Shown: positions 1-6,150, counted from the first letter of the stretch. The stretch is DNA of 11,250 nucleotides from an uncultured Clostridia bacterium (GCA_947581885.1 CANPWF010000045.1:1-11250); one strand, 5' to 3'. Notes: a model not told the origin generated them from the sequence alone. Numbers and translations: made by a program.

Positions 1-57
1 CGCCCCACGTCCATGTTTACTTCGCGCAAGGACGCGCTCGTGCCGCCCAAGGAATAA
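1..57 (+). CDS. possible 3' end of an upstream gene (partial)
   Basis: Frame 1 is open from the window edge to a TAA at 55-57 and would encode 18 residues ending ...DALVPPKE. Third codon positions are nearly all G or C (15 of 18), as in the other GC-rich genes here, which is the only support. The product is not recognisable. An alternative is a minus-strand gene starting at the ATG complementary to 88-90 (MLSAVVPPYSV...) and leaving the window at the left edge; its third-position GC over the same stretch is lower and it has no clear ribosome binding site. Confidence 0.3.
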   Translation, partial: RPTSMFTSRKDALVPPKE

Positions 58-89
58 ACAGAATAAGGCGGGACGACTGCGCTCAACAT

Positions 90-106
90 GACGTGGGGCG
101 CACGTC
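90..106. repeat. nested inverted repeat near left edge
   Basis: GACGTG (90-95) and CACGTC (101-106) form a perfect 6-bp stem with a 5-nt loop. The 11 bases at 90-100 are also the exact reverse complement of 1-11 (CGCCCCACGTC), giving a long-range inverted repeat around the possible gene end. There is no T-run, so it is not a standard terminator. It is probably part of the repeat cluster that fills 88-340. Confidence 0.5.
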
Positions 107-129
107 ATCCTGAACGTATCCGAAGGACG
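105..129 (+). repeat. short TCATCCTGA...GAAGGA-type intergenic motif
   Basis: The stretch starts TCATCCTGAACG and ends CCGAAGGACG. It resembles, from memory, the TCATCCTGAGCG...CGAAGGAT motif seen between genes in many bacterial genomes. Only one copy is present in this window, so the repeat status rests on that resemblance. Confidence 0.35.
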
Positions 130-151
130 GACGTGCGCCCGAGCATACGAA

Positions 152-213
152 CCCCCTTTCGTCCCTGCGGGACACTTCCCCCAGAGGGGGAAGCAAGAGA
201 GGGGTGGGAGCGG
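152..213. repeat. palindromic intergenic element, copy A
   Basis: A C-run is followed by two hairpins in series: GTCCC (161-165)/GGGAC (169-173), then CTTCCCCC (175-182)/GGGGGAAG (186-193). A tail reading AAGAGAGGGGTGGG follows. The same order of parts recurs at 6004-6073 with different stem sequences (copy B). The two-hairpin design with compensating stem changes marks a REP/MITE-like dispersed family. No coding potential is apparent. Confidence 0.6.
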
Positions 214-287
214 ACACAATCTAAAAGGGGGAAGCAAGAGAGGGGTGGGAGCGGGAACAATCCAAAAGGGGGAAGCGAGAGAAGGGC
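186..287 (+). repeat. 41-bp tandem repeat, two full copies and one partial
   Basis: Units at 186-226 and 227-267 are 41 bp each and nearly identical. Each begins GGGGGAAGCAAGAGAGGGGT and ends in an ACAAT-C-AAAA segment. A diverged third start (GGGGGAAGCGAGAGAAGGG) lies at 268-287. The unit begins with the right arm of hairpin 2 of copy A, so the array looks like local duplication of that element's tail. Confidence 0.75.
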
Positions 288-344
288 CCAAACGCGCACC
301 CGCCCACGTATAAACCGCGGGGCGGAAAGCAATAATTTTTCGGT

Positions 345-3300
345 ATGGAACAGGAAATCGGACAAAGAGCCGCATACGATCTTCCGCGCGAGGTCGGGCG
401 GCTTCTATCCCCCGTCAAAGAGGATCCGCCGCGCGGTCAAGGGCACTTCCCTTCGCAAAAAAGAGAAGGGTCGCCGCGTAGTCAAAGGTTCTTTCCTTCA
501 CGAAAAAGGGAGAGAACAGAGGAGCCCCTTTTTGTTTTGCCGTGCGATTCTTCCCAACGGGAAGCGTTGAGATCGGCGGCGAGGGGGGAGAGTTTCGTCC
601 TGTACGGTCCGCCGGGGACGGGCAAGAGCTCGACGATCGCGGCGATGATCGCCGACGCGCTCTACAAAGGGAAAAGAGTCCTCTTCGTCGCCGAAAAACG
701 GGCTGCGATCGACGTAGTGAAGGCGCGGCTCGATCGGATCGGCATCGGCGATTTTTGCCTCGATCTTCCCGCGAAATGCAAACTTTCGGACATTTCCCGT
801 TCCCTTTTGAAAACGCTCGCCCTTCCCCGCGATCCTCTTTCGGAGGAAGAGGACTTCCGCCGCGCCCAAAAGAGGGCGAAGGAGTGCGAGGACGCTCTGC
901 AAACGGCGCGAACCGCCCTGTATGCCGAAAAGGACGGCTTTTCCGCCTTTCGAGCGGCGGAGAAAATTCTCCTTCATCGCAATATTCCGCCCGCCGTCGA
1001 GGTGGCTTTTTATGGGGAAGATGTGAGCCCGCTCGTCCGCTCCGCCGTCGCCGCCGCGCGGGAATGCGGGGAGATCAAGGTGGGGCGAACCGAATTTTCC
1101 GAGTCCTTTCGCGAAGGGGTCTTGCACGGGGCGAGGGGAGTCCTTCTCGAAGTGCGGCACTTCAAGGCGGCGTTCGCGCTCTTCTCTGCGGCGTTCGGGC
1201 AACGCGCCCGTCCCTTTCCGCTCTCCGCGCTCGACGAGCTCGTCGAACTTGTAAACAGGCTCTCCGATTGGCGGTTTTGCCGTCGGGTGCTCAAAGGGAA
1301 GGGGGAACTTCGGCTCCTTCACACGGTGTTTTCGCCCCTCGATCTTCCCGCCTTTTCCGCCGCGCTTGCCCGCATGCAGGAGGGGGAAGGGCTCGCCGTG
1401 CTCGAAGGGACGAAAAGGGCGGCGGAGGGGCTGTACGCCGCGATGAGGACGTGGGAGCAGACCGTGCAAACGGAGCAATACGGGACGGCGGACGAGCTCT
1501 CCGATCGGGCGGGAAAATTTCTCGAACGGCTCGATCTTCTCCCCCGCGCCTGCGATCTTTGCCGCATGGAACTTGCCCTTCGGAGATCGGGCGTTCGCTT
1601 TCTTGTGCCCCCCGAAGGGCTCGACGAAGAGGACGCGCTCGCAAGCTACGAAAAAGAGCGGGCGCGGGCGTATTTGGAGAAAAGACTGCGATCCGACCTT
1701 CCGCTCCTCACAGGAAAAAATGAGCGCGAACTTGAAAACGCCTATCTTCAAGCGGAAGAAAAACTTCACGAAGCGGCAAGAAAAGCCCTTCAAACAAAGC
1801 TCCTTTCCCGCCTTCCGAAGGCGGAGGAATGCGGGGCGATCGAGGCTCATTTTGTGAGGATGGGGGCGGAAAAACACGATCTTTCCGCTCTCTTTTCGGG
1901 GGAGATCCCGATCGGCGTTCTCGCCCCCTGCCTTCTGATGAGCCCCGCCTCCGTATCGCGGTTTTTGCCCGCCGAGGAACGATTCGATCTTGTCGTATTC
2001 GACGAGGCTTCCCAGCTCACAACGGAGGACGCGCTCCCTTCCGTTGCCCGCGGCAGAGCGGTGGTGGCGGCGGGGGACCCCAAACAGCTCCCGCCCACTT
2101 CCTTCTTCCGTGCGGGGGAGGGAAGGACGAGCGTGCTCGACGATCTTCTCCTTCTCGGCTTCCCCGAAAAGCGGCTGATATGGCACTATCGGAGCAAGCA
2201 CGAGAGCCTTATCTCCTTCTCCAATGCGATGTATTACGAGAACCGCCTGCGTACCGTTCCCCCGTGCGACGGGAAAAGCAGGGTGCGGTTGATCGCCGCG
2301 GAGGGGGTGTACGATCGCGGCGGCACCAAAACCAATTTGATCGAGGCGGAAAAGCTCACCGATGAAATTGTGCGCCGTTTGCAGGACGAAGAGCTCAAAC
2401 ATAAGAGCATGGGCGTTGTCACCTTCTCCGAGGCACAGCAAAAACTTATCGAAAAGCTGCTCCTCGAAAAGCTCTCTTCGGAAGAACTTCGCGCACGGGC
2501 GTACGAAAGAAAAGAACCTCTCTTTTGCAAGAACCTCGAAAACGTGCAGGGGGACGAGCGGGATGTCGTGCTCATCTCGGTGTGCTACGGACCCTCTGCG
2601 GACGGGAAACTCTCCCGCAATTTCGGTCCGCTCAACCGCGCAGGAGGGAGCCGTCGGCTCAACGTCGCCCTCTCGCGGGCGAGGGAAGAGATGCTTGTGT
2701 TCTCTTCCTTCCCCGTGCATGCTTTTCAAGGGAAGGCTTCGGGCGGGGCGGCGGACCTCTGTTCCTTCCTCAAATACGCCGCCCGCGGCACCCATGTTCT
2801 CCCCCGCGAGGGGAATCTCACCGCGCTCTCCGAGGCGATCGGGGAGGAGCTGGAAAAATTCGGCTACCGTTGCCGTCACGCCGTGGGGACTTCCGACTTC
2901 ACCGTCGATCTCGCCGTGCTCGATCCGAAGAACGAAGGTTACCTTCTCGGGATCCTTTTGGACGGCGGGCGGAAATTTTCGTTTGAGGACGAGGCGAACG
3001 TCGAACGGCTCCTCACGCGGGCGGGGTGGAACATCGAGCGCGTCGGGGCGGTGGAATGGATCCGAGACAAAGCGGGGGTGATCTCCCGCCTCAAAGAGAA
3101 ATCAGATGAATTGAGCGGCAGGAGCCGCGCCGAGGAATGGCTGAAAGCGTATTGCAGACCCTATCGGAAGGCGCGGTTTCGGCGGGCGGACGGACTGCTC
3201 CCCTCCGACGTGCGCGACGGGGAGATCGAGGAAAGGCTCCGCCGTATCGTCGCCGTCGAGGGTCCCATCTCCCGTTCCTTCCTCAAAACCCGCTGTATCG

Positions 3301-3695
3301 AACTGCTTCAAACGGGCGGCGGGGAAGAGATCGAAAAGAGGATCGACCGCCTCATCGACGGTTGCCGTTTCCCCTTCGACCGCGCGGCGGGCGTGGGCTA
3401 CTTTTACAGCGGGCAAAAGCCCCTTCTTCCCGCCAAACTCCGCATTGACAGCGGGGGGATCGGGAGGGCGGCGGAGGACTTTTCCGCCTATGAGATCGTC
3501 TCCGCCGTGAAAGGGGCACTGCATGAGAACGTCTCCCTGTCCGAGGACGAGGCGGTGGAACTTCTGAAACGGGTCCTGCACGTCGAGGGCGAGGATTTTA
3601 CCCTCTTTGTAAAGGGGTGCATTTCCTACGGGGAAGAGAGGGGCGTATTTTCCCGCTCCGCCGCAGGGAGACTTCTCGTCCGAGAAAATCCGTAA
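345..3695 (+). CDS. SF1 helicase, DUF4011/DUF3320 family, N-terminally truncated
   Basis: This is a 1116-residue superfamily 1 (Upf1/DNA2-like, AAA_11/AAA_12) helicase. Visible motifs are Walker A GPPGTGKSS (88-96), DEASQ (553-557), GDPKQLPPT (577-585), WHYRSKHES (613-621), NVQGDERD (733-740) and RRLNVALSRAR (770-780). The ~460 residues between motifs I and II are the usual insertion. A Vsr-like nuclease-type domain follows (SDFTVDLAV, from S850; GILLDG, 869-874), then a DUF3320-like tail (AVEGPISRSF, from 970). Full-length relatives, from memory about 1500 residues or more, carry an N-terminal DUF4011 domain. Here it is absent, and residues ~12-60 are a 15-residue repeat read from repeat DNA. 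In-frame stops at 222 and 333 rule out an upstream extension. No good ribosome binding site precedes ATG 345; a TTG at 537, 12 nt after AGGAG, is an alternative start. DUF4011-helicase-Vsr proteins have been reported as anti-phage (Hhe); this copy may be a remnant or shortened form. Confidence 0.8.
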   Translation: MEQEIGQRAAYDLPREVGRLLSPVKEDPPRGQGHFPSQKREGSPRSQRFFPSRKRERTEEPLFVLPCDSSQREALRSAARGESFVLYGPPGTGKSSTIAAMIADALYKGKRVLFVAEKRAAIDVVKARLDRIGIGDFCLDLPAKCKLSDISRSLLKTLALPRDPLSEEEDFRRAQKRAKECEDALQTARTALYAEKDGFSAFRAAEKILLHRNIPPAVEVAFYGEDVSPLVRSAVAAARECGEIKVGRTEFSESFREGVLHGARGVLLEVRHFKAAFALFSAAFGQRARPFPLSALDELVELVNRLSDWRFCRRVLKGKGELRLLHTVFSPLDLPAFSAALARMQEGEGLAVLEGTKRAAEGLYAAMRTWEQTVQTEQYGTADELSDRAGKFLERLDLLPRACDLCRMELALRRSGVRFLVPPEGLDEEDALASYEKERARAYLEKRLRSDLPLLTGKNERELENAYLQAEEKLHEAARKALQTKLLSRLPKAEECGAIEAHFVRMGAEKHDLSALFSGEIPIGVLAPCLLMSPASVSRFLPAEERFDLVVFDEASQLTTEDALPSVARGRAVVAAGDPKQLPPTSFFRAGEGRTSVLDDLLLLGFPEKRLIWHYRSKHESLISFSNAMYYENRLRTVPPCDGKSRVRLIAAEGVYDRGGTKTNLIEAEKLTDEIVRRLQDEELKHKSMGVVTFSEAQQKLIEKLLLEKLSSEELRARAYERKEPLFCKNLENVQGDERDVVLISVCYGPSADGKLSRNFGPLNRAGGSRRLNVALSRAREEMLVFSSFPVHAFQGKASGGAADLCSFLKYAARGTHVLPREGNLTALSEAIGEELEKFGYRCRHAVGTSDFTVDLAVLDPKNEGYLLGILLDGGRKFSFEDEANVERLLTRAGWNIERVGAVEWIRDKAGVISRLKEKSDELSGRSRAEEWLKAYCRPYRKARFRRADGLLPSDVRDGEIEERLRRIVAVEGPISRSFLKTRCIELLQTGGGEEIEKRIDRLIDGCRFPFDRAAGVGYFYSGQKPLLPAKLRIDSGGIGRAAEDFSAYEIVSAVKGALHENVSLSEDEAVELLKRVLHVEGEDFTLFVKGCISYGEERGVFSRSAAGRLLVRENP
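436..525 (+). repeat. 45-bp degenerate tandem repeat inside the helicase N-terminus
   Basis: Two copies, starting with GTCAA at 436 and 481, encode GQGHFPSQKREGSPR and SQRFFPSRKRERTEE. A shorter GTCAA start lies at 414. Each DNA copy can form a hairpin: CCCTTC (449-454)/GAAGGG (465-470) in the first, and GTTCTTTCC pairing with GGGAGAGAAC (one G-U) in the second. Such a compact hairpin repeat looks like an intergenic element that has become reading frame. Confidence 0.6.
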
Positions 3696-3700
3696 AACGC

Positions 3701-3729
3701 TTGACAGGGAGAGATACGCGTGCTATAAT
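3701..3729 (+). promoter_or_regulatory. sigma-A promoter with extended -10
   Basis: TTGACA (3701-3706) and TATAAT (3724-3729) are both perfect consensus hexamers separated by exactly 17 bp. A TG at 3721-3722 gives an extended -10. It lies 5 bp after the helicase stop codon and 38 bp before the desulfurase ATG. A promoter this strong implies that repression controls the operon. Confidence 0.93.
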
Positions 3730-3749
3730 TCCTATGTTTTTGATAGGAA
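3729..3749. promoter_or_regulatory. inverted repeat over -10/+1, putative Rrf2 operator
   Basis: TTCCTAT (3729-3735) and ATAGGAA (3743-3749) are a perfect 7-bp inverted repeat with a 7-bp spacer GTTTTTG. It starts at the last base of the -10 and covers the expected start site, where a bound repressor would block polymerase. Short dyads with CC/GG cores are typical of Rrf2-family (IscR/CymR) sites, and an Rrf2 gene is the last gene of this operon. Autoregulation is inferred. Confidence 0.65.
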
Positions 3750-3766
3750 ATACAAAAGGAGTCACC

Positions 3767-4954
3767 ATGTTTGTCTATGCCGACAACGCCGCAACGGCGA
3801 AGATGAGGGCGTGCGCCCTCCGCGCCTACGAGGAGACGGCGAAAAATTTTTACGGGAATCCCTCTTCCCTGCACTCGTGCGGACAGCGGGCGAAAGAGGT
3901 TTTGGAAGATTGCCGCGCCCGCGTCGCGCACATTTTGGGGGCACAGCCGCGCGAGATCGTGTTCACTTCGGGGGGGAGTGAAGCGGACAATCAGGCGATC
4001 CTCTCCGCCGCCCGCTTCGGCGCGAAGAAGGGGAAAAAGACCATTGTCACGAGCGCGATCGAACACCATGCCGTCCTTCATCCCCTCGAAACGCTCGAAA
4101 AGGAGGGCTTCCGCGTTGTCCTTCTCCCCGTGGGAGAGAAGGGGATCGTGGACCCGAAAGACGTTGCCGCTGTTCTCGACGAGAGCGTCTGCTTATGCTC
4201 GGTGATGCTCGCCAACAACGAGATCGGCACCATACAACCCGTCAAGGAGATCGCGGCTCTCTGCAAAGAGAAACACATTCTCTTCCATACCGACGCGGTG
4301 CAGGCGGTGGGGCACATTCCCGTCAACGTGAAGGAGATCGGGTGCGATTACCTCTCCGTGTCCGCGCACAAGTTCGGCGGGCCGCGCGGCGTTGGGGTGC
4401 TGTATGCGAGGACGGGCGTTCCGCTCTCTCCCCTCATCGAAGGGGGTGCGCAGGAGAGGGGGAAACGCGCGGGGACCGAGGACCTTCCCGCCGTCGCCGC
4501 GATGACCGTCGCCCTCGAAGAGGCAATTTCCGAAATGCCCGCGGCAGGGAAAAAGCTCACCGTTTTAAGAGATGAACTCATTGAAGGCCTCTCTTCTATT
4601 CCGCACAGTGCGTTGAACGGGGATAAGGAGAAGCGGCTCCCCGGGAACGTCAGCTTCTGCTTCGAGGGGATCGAGGGCGAGAGCCTTTTACTTCTTCTCG
4701 ACGACAAGGGCGTTTGCGCTTCGTCGGGTTCGGCTTGCACGTCGGGCTCGCTCGACCCTTCCCATGTGCTCCTTGCGATCGGCAGAGTGCACGACGTGGC
4801 GCACGGGTCCCTCCGCCTCACCCTCGGCATGGAGAATACCGAGGAAGAGATAAAATATCTTTTGAAAGTCATCCCCGAAGTGGTGGAATATCTCCGCGGT
4901 TTCTCCCCCGTCTGGCGGGACCTCAAAGAGGGAAAACGGCAATACATTCTGTAA
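3767..4954 (+). CDS. iscS: cysteine desulfurase (NifS/IscS type)
   Basis: This 395-residue PLP enzyme removes sulfur from L-cysteine, giving alanine and an enzyme persulfide that supplies Fe-S cluster assembly in the cytoplasm. Class V aminotransferase motifs are all present: YADNAAT (4-10), TSGGSEADN (67-75), IEHHAV (98-103), ANNEIGT (149-155), HTDAVQ (174-179), SAHKFGG with PLP-binding Lys202, and RAGTED (234-239). The catalytic loop CASSGSACTSGS has Cys324 as the sulfur acceptor. Length is normal. The start at 3767 follows AAAGGAG (3755-3761) with 5 nt spacing; an upstream extension would read through the promoter. It is the first gene of the operon, 27 nt before the scaffold gene. It could be called nifS; the neighbouring IscU-type scaffold favours a general Fe-S role. 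Confidence 0.95.
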   Translation: MFVYADNAATAKMRACALRAYEETAKNFYGNPSSLHSCGQRAKEVLEDCRARVAHILGAQPREIVFTSGGSEADNQAILSAARFGAKKGKKTIVTSAIEHHAVLHPLETLEKEGFRVVLLPVGEKGIVDPKDVAAVLDESVCLCSVMLANNEIGTIQPVKEIAALCKEKHILFHTDAVQAVGHIPVNVKEIGCDYLSVSAHKFGGPRGVGVLYARTGVPLSPLIEGGAQERGKRAGTEDLPAVAAMTVALEEAISEMPAAGKKLTVLRDELIEGLSSIPHSALNGDKEKRLPGNVSFCFEGIEGESLLLLLDDKGVCASSGSACTSGSLDPSHVLLAIGRVHDVAHGSLRLTLGMENTEEEIKYLLKVIPEVVEYLRGFSPVWRDLKEGKRQYIL

Positions 4955-4981
4955 ATTTCAACGAAAAGAAGGAGAAAAGAG

Positions 4982-5416
4982 ATGTCTCTATACAGCGAAA
5001 AAGTCATGGACCATTTCCGCAATCCCCGCAACGTCGGGGTCATCGAGGACGCGGACGGCGTGGGGGAAGTGGGCAACGCCAAGTGCGGCGATATCATGAA
5101 GATGTACATCAAAGTGCGGGACGGGATCCTCGTCGATGTCAAATTCGAGACGTTCGGTTGCGGCAGTGCGATTGCTTCGAGCTCGATGGCGACGGAGATG
5201 ATCAAGGGCAAACCCATTTCCGAGGCGTTGACGCTCACCAATAAAGCGGTCGCCGAGGCGTTGGACGGGCTTCCCGCCTATAAGATGCACTGCTCGGTGC
5301 TCGCCGAACAGGCGGTGCAGGCTGCCATTCTCGACTATTACAAGAAGAACAACATCCCCTACGACGGATCGCAGTTCAAGTGCGAACACTGCGCACACGA
5401 CGGGGAAGAGGAATGA
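4982..5416 (+). CDS. iscU: IscU/NifU-type Fe-S cluster scaffold protein
   Basis: This 144-residue NifU_N domain protein is the scaffold on which the desulfurase assembles [2Fe-2S] or [4Fe-4S] clusters. Ligand residues are conserved: Cys35 and Asp37 in GNAKCGD, Cys60 in FGCGSAIASSS, and Cys104 in the LPAYKMHCS motif. The C-terminal tail adds a CEHC pair (Cys134, Cys137), which the minimal E. coli IscU lacks. The start follows AAGGAG (4969-4974) with 7 nt spacing. The gene overlaps the next one by 4 bp (ATGA), suggesting coupled translation. The symbol could equally be nifU; the NifU C-terminal and ferredoxin domains are absent. Confidence 0.94.
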   Translation: MSLYSEKVMDHFRNPRNVGVIEDADGVGEVGNAKCGDIMKMYIKVRDGILVDVKFETFGCGSAIASSSMATEMIKGKPISEALTLTNKAVAEALDGLPAYKMHCSVLAEQAVQAAILDYYKKNNIPYDGSQFKCEHCAHDGEEE

Positions 5417-5814
5417 TCATCTCCACACGGGGAAGATATGCCCTCCGCCTCATGGCGGGCTTGGTGGGGGAGGAAAGAAGCGTTCCCCTTCGGGAGCTTG
5501 CGGGAAAGGAGGAAGTCCCCTTCAAATATGCCGAAGCCATCGTAAACACCTTGGTGAAGGCGGGCTTTGTTGAGAGCGCGAGGGGGAAGAGCGGCGGATA
5601 CAGGCTCACGAGAGACCCGCGGGACTATTCCCTCGCCGAAGTGCTCCGCGTGACGGAGAATTCCCTCGCCGCCACCGACTGCACGGGCGGGAAAGACGCA
5701 GATTGTCCCCGCGCCGCCACCTGCCCGACCCTCCCCGTCTGGCGCGCCCTCGACGAGACGGTGAATGATTTCCTATCCAAATACACCCTTCTCGACCTTC
5801 TCCCGCACAGTTGA
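5413..5814 (+). CDS. Rrf2 family transcriptional regulator (IscR-like)
   Basis: This 133-residue protein has an N-terminal winged helix-turn-helix (residues ~1-80), including the Rrf2 signature MIISTRGRYALR and the wing GKSGGYRL (58-65). Three cysteines (Cys90, Cys98, Cys104; C-x7-C-x5-C) sit in the cluster-binding loop. E. coli IscR uses three cysteines with spacing C-x5-C-x5-C, so a [2Fe-2S] sensor is likely. It starts at the ATG overlapping the iscU stop (5413), with GAAGAGG just upstream; an in-frame ATG at 5380 lies inside iscU and is less likely. As the last gene of the isc operon it probably represses its own promoter at 3701-3749. CymR-like cysteine control is less likely because CymR lacks such a cysteine set. 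Confidence 0.9.
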   Translation: MIISTRGRYALRLMAGLVGEERSVPLRELAGKEEVPFKYAEAIVNTLVKAGFVESARGKSGGYRLTRDPRDYSLAEVLRVTENSLAATDCTGGKDADCPRAATCPTLPVWRALDETVNDFLSKYTLLDLLPHS

Positions 5815-5836
5815 ACGGATTCTTCCGATCAAATAC

Positions 5837-5861
5837 AAAACGCGCCTATTCGGCGCGTTTT
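5837..5861 (+). terminator. rho-independent terminator of the isc operon
   Basis: AAAACGCGCC (5837-5846) and GGCGCGTTTT (5852-5861) form a perfect 10-bp stem with loop TATTC, 22 nt after the Rrf2 stop. The A-run on one side and T-run on the other make it usable in both directions. Confidence 0.92.
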
Positions 5862-5869
5862 ATCATAAC

Positions 5870-5895
5870 AAAAAACCTCTCGGATAGTCCGAGGG
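5870..5895 (-). terminator. probable minus-strand terminator
   Basis: CTCGGA (5879-5884) and TCCGAG (5888-5893) form a stem with loop TAG. On the minus strand the stem is followed by AGG and six T's (complement of 5870-5875), the layout of an intrinsic terminator for leftward transcripts. No minus-strand gene is evident to its right before 8417, so the transcript it would end is unknown. Confidence 0.55.
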
Positions 5896-6003
5896 TTCGG
5901 GAGGGGTTCTTCGAAAAGTATTGAAAGAAAAACTTCTTCGGAGCAGAATATTGTTATTGAGCACAGGGATTCGGAAAAGCAAATACAGTTGCGTACACTC
6001 ACA
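5896..6003. other. intergenic stretch without a recognised gene
   Basis: No coding sequence with a ribosome binding site is evident on either strand. The stretch is AT-richer than the flanking genes and contains two copies of TTCTTCG (5908 and 5935 areas). A 64-codon minus-strand frame (6023-5829) runs through both terminators and is not believable. A leftward small RNA ending at 5870 is possible but no convincing promoter was found. Confidence 0.5.
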
Positions 6004-6073
6004 CCCCCTCTGTCACGCCCCAAGGGCGGGGCGTGCCAGCTCCCCCTCGAGGGGGAGCCAAGAGGGGCGGGGA
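6004..6073. repeat. palindromic intergenic element, copy B
   Basis: A C-run leads into CACGCCCC (6014-6021)/GGGGCGTG (6028-6035), then the perfect 20-bp palindrome GCTCCCCCTCGAGGGGGAGC (6039-6058), then CAAGAGGGGCGGGG. The layout and the tail match copy A at 152-213, but the stems differ in sequence while staying paired. That supports a structured dispersed element over chance GC richness. Confidence 0.7.
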
Positions 6074-6119
6074 ATGAAAAAAATTTGGGAGAAGCACCCG
6101 AAAAAATCGCTCGAAAAAC

Positions 6120-6150
6120 TTGACGGGGGGGGGTGATAATATACTATTAT
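6120..6150 (+). promoter_or_regulatory. promoter with a poly-G spacer for the FAD oxidoreductase
   Basis: The -35 is TTGACG (6120-6125). Candidate -10 boxes are TATACT (6140-6145; spacer 14, short) and TATTAT (6145-6150; spacer 19, long). Neither has the ideal 17 bp. The spacer begins with nine consecutive G's (6125-6133). Slippage in such a run would change -35/-10 spacing, as in the phase-variable Neisseria porA promoter. The start site would fall ~60 nt before the ATG. Confidence 0.6.

Noticed and set aside
1..90. Minus-strand gene starting at 90 and leaving the left edge (MLSAVVPPYSV...)
   Set aside because: It reads plausibly, but third-position GC favours the plus frame, there is no ribosome binding site, and its start lies within an inverted repeat; it stays only as an alternative.
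186..287. Possible CRISPR array from the 41-bp repeats
   Set aside because: The repeats abut without spacers, number only two and a half, and derive from a hairpin element's tail.
498..2879. 793-codon open frame on the minus strand, opposite the helicase
   Set aside because: It is the mirror of a GC-rich gene whose plus-strand frame carries all helicase motifs; it has no recognisable domain.
3617..3766. Upstream in-frame extension of the cysteine desulfurase to an ATG at 3617
   Set aside because: It would overlap the helicase end and read through a perfect promoter; ATG 3767 has a strong ribosome binding site and matches the family's N-terminus.
5380..5412. Upstream ATG for the Rrf2 regulator
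   Set aside because: The added residues are Arg-rich and unlike the family; MIISTRGRYALR at 5413 is the standard Rrf2 start and couples to iscU by ATGA.
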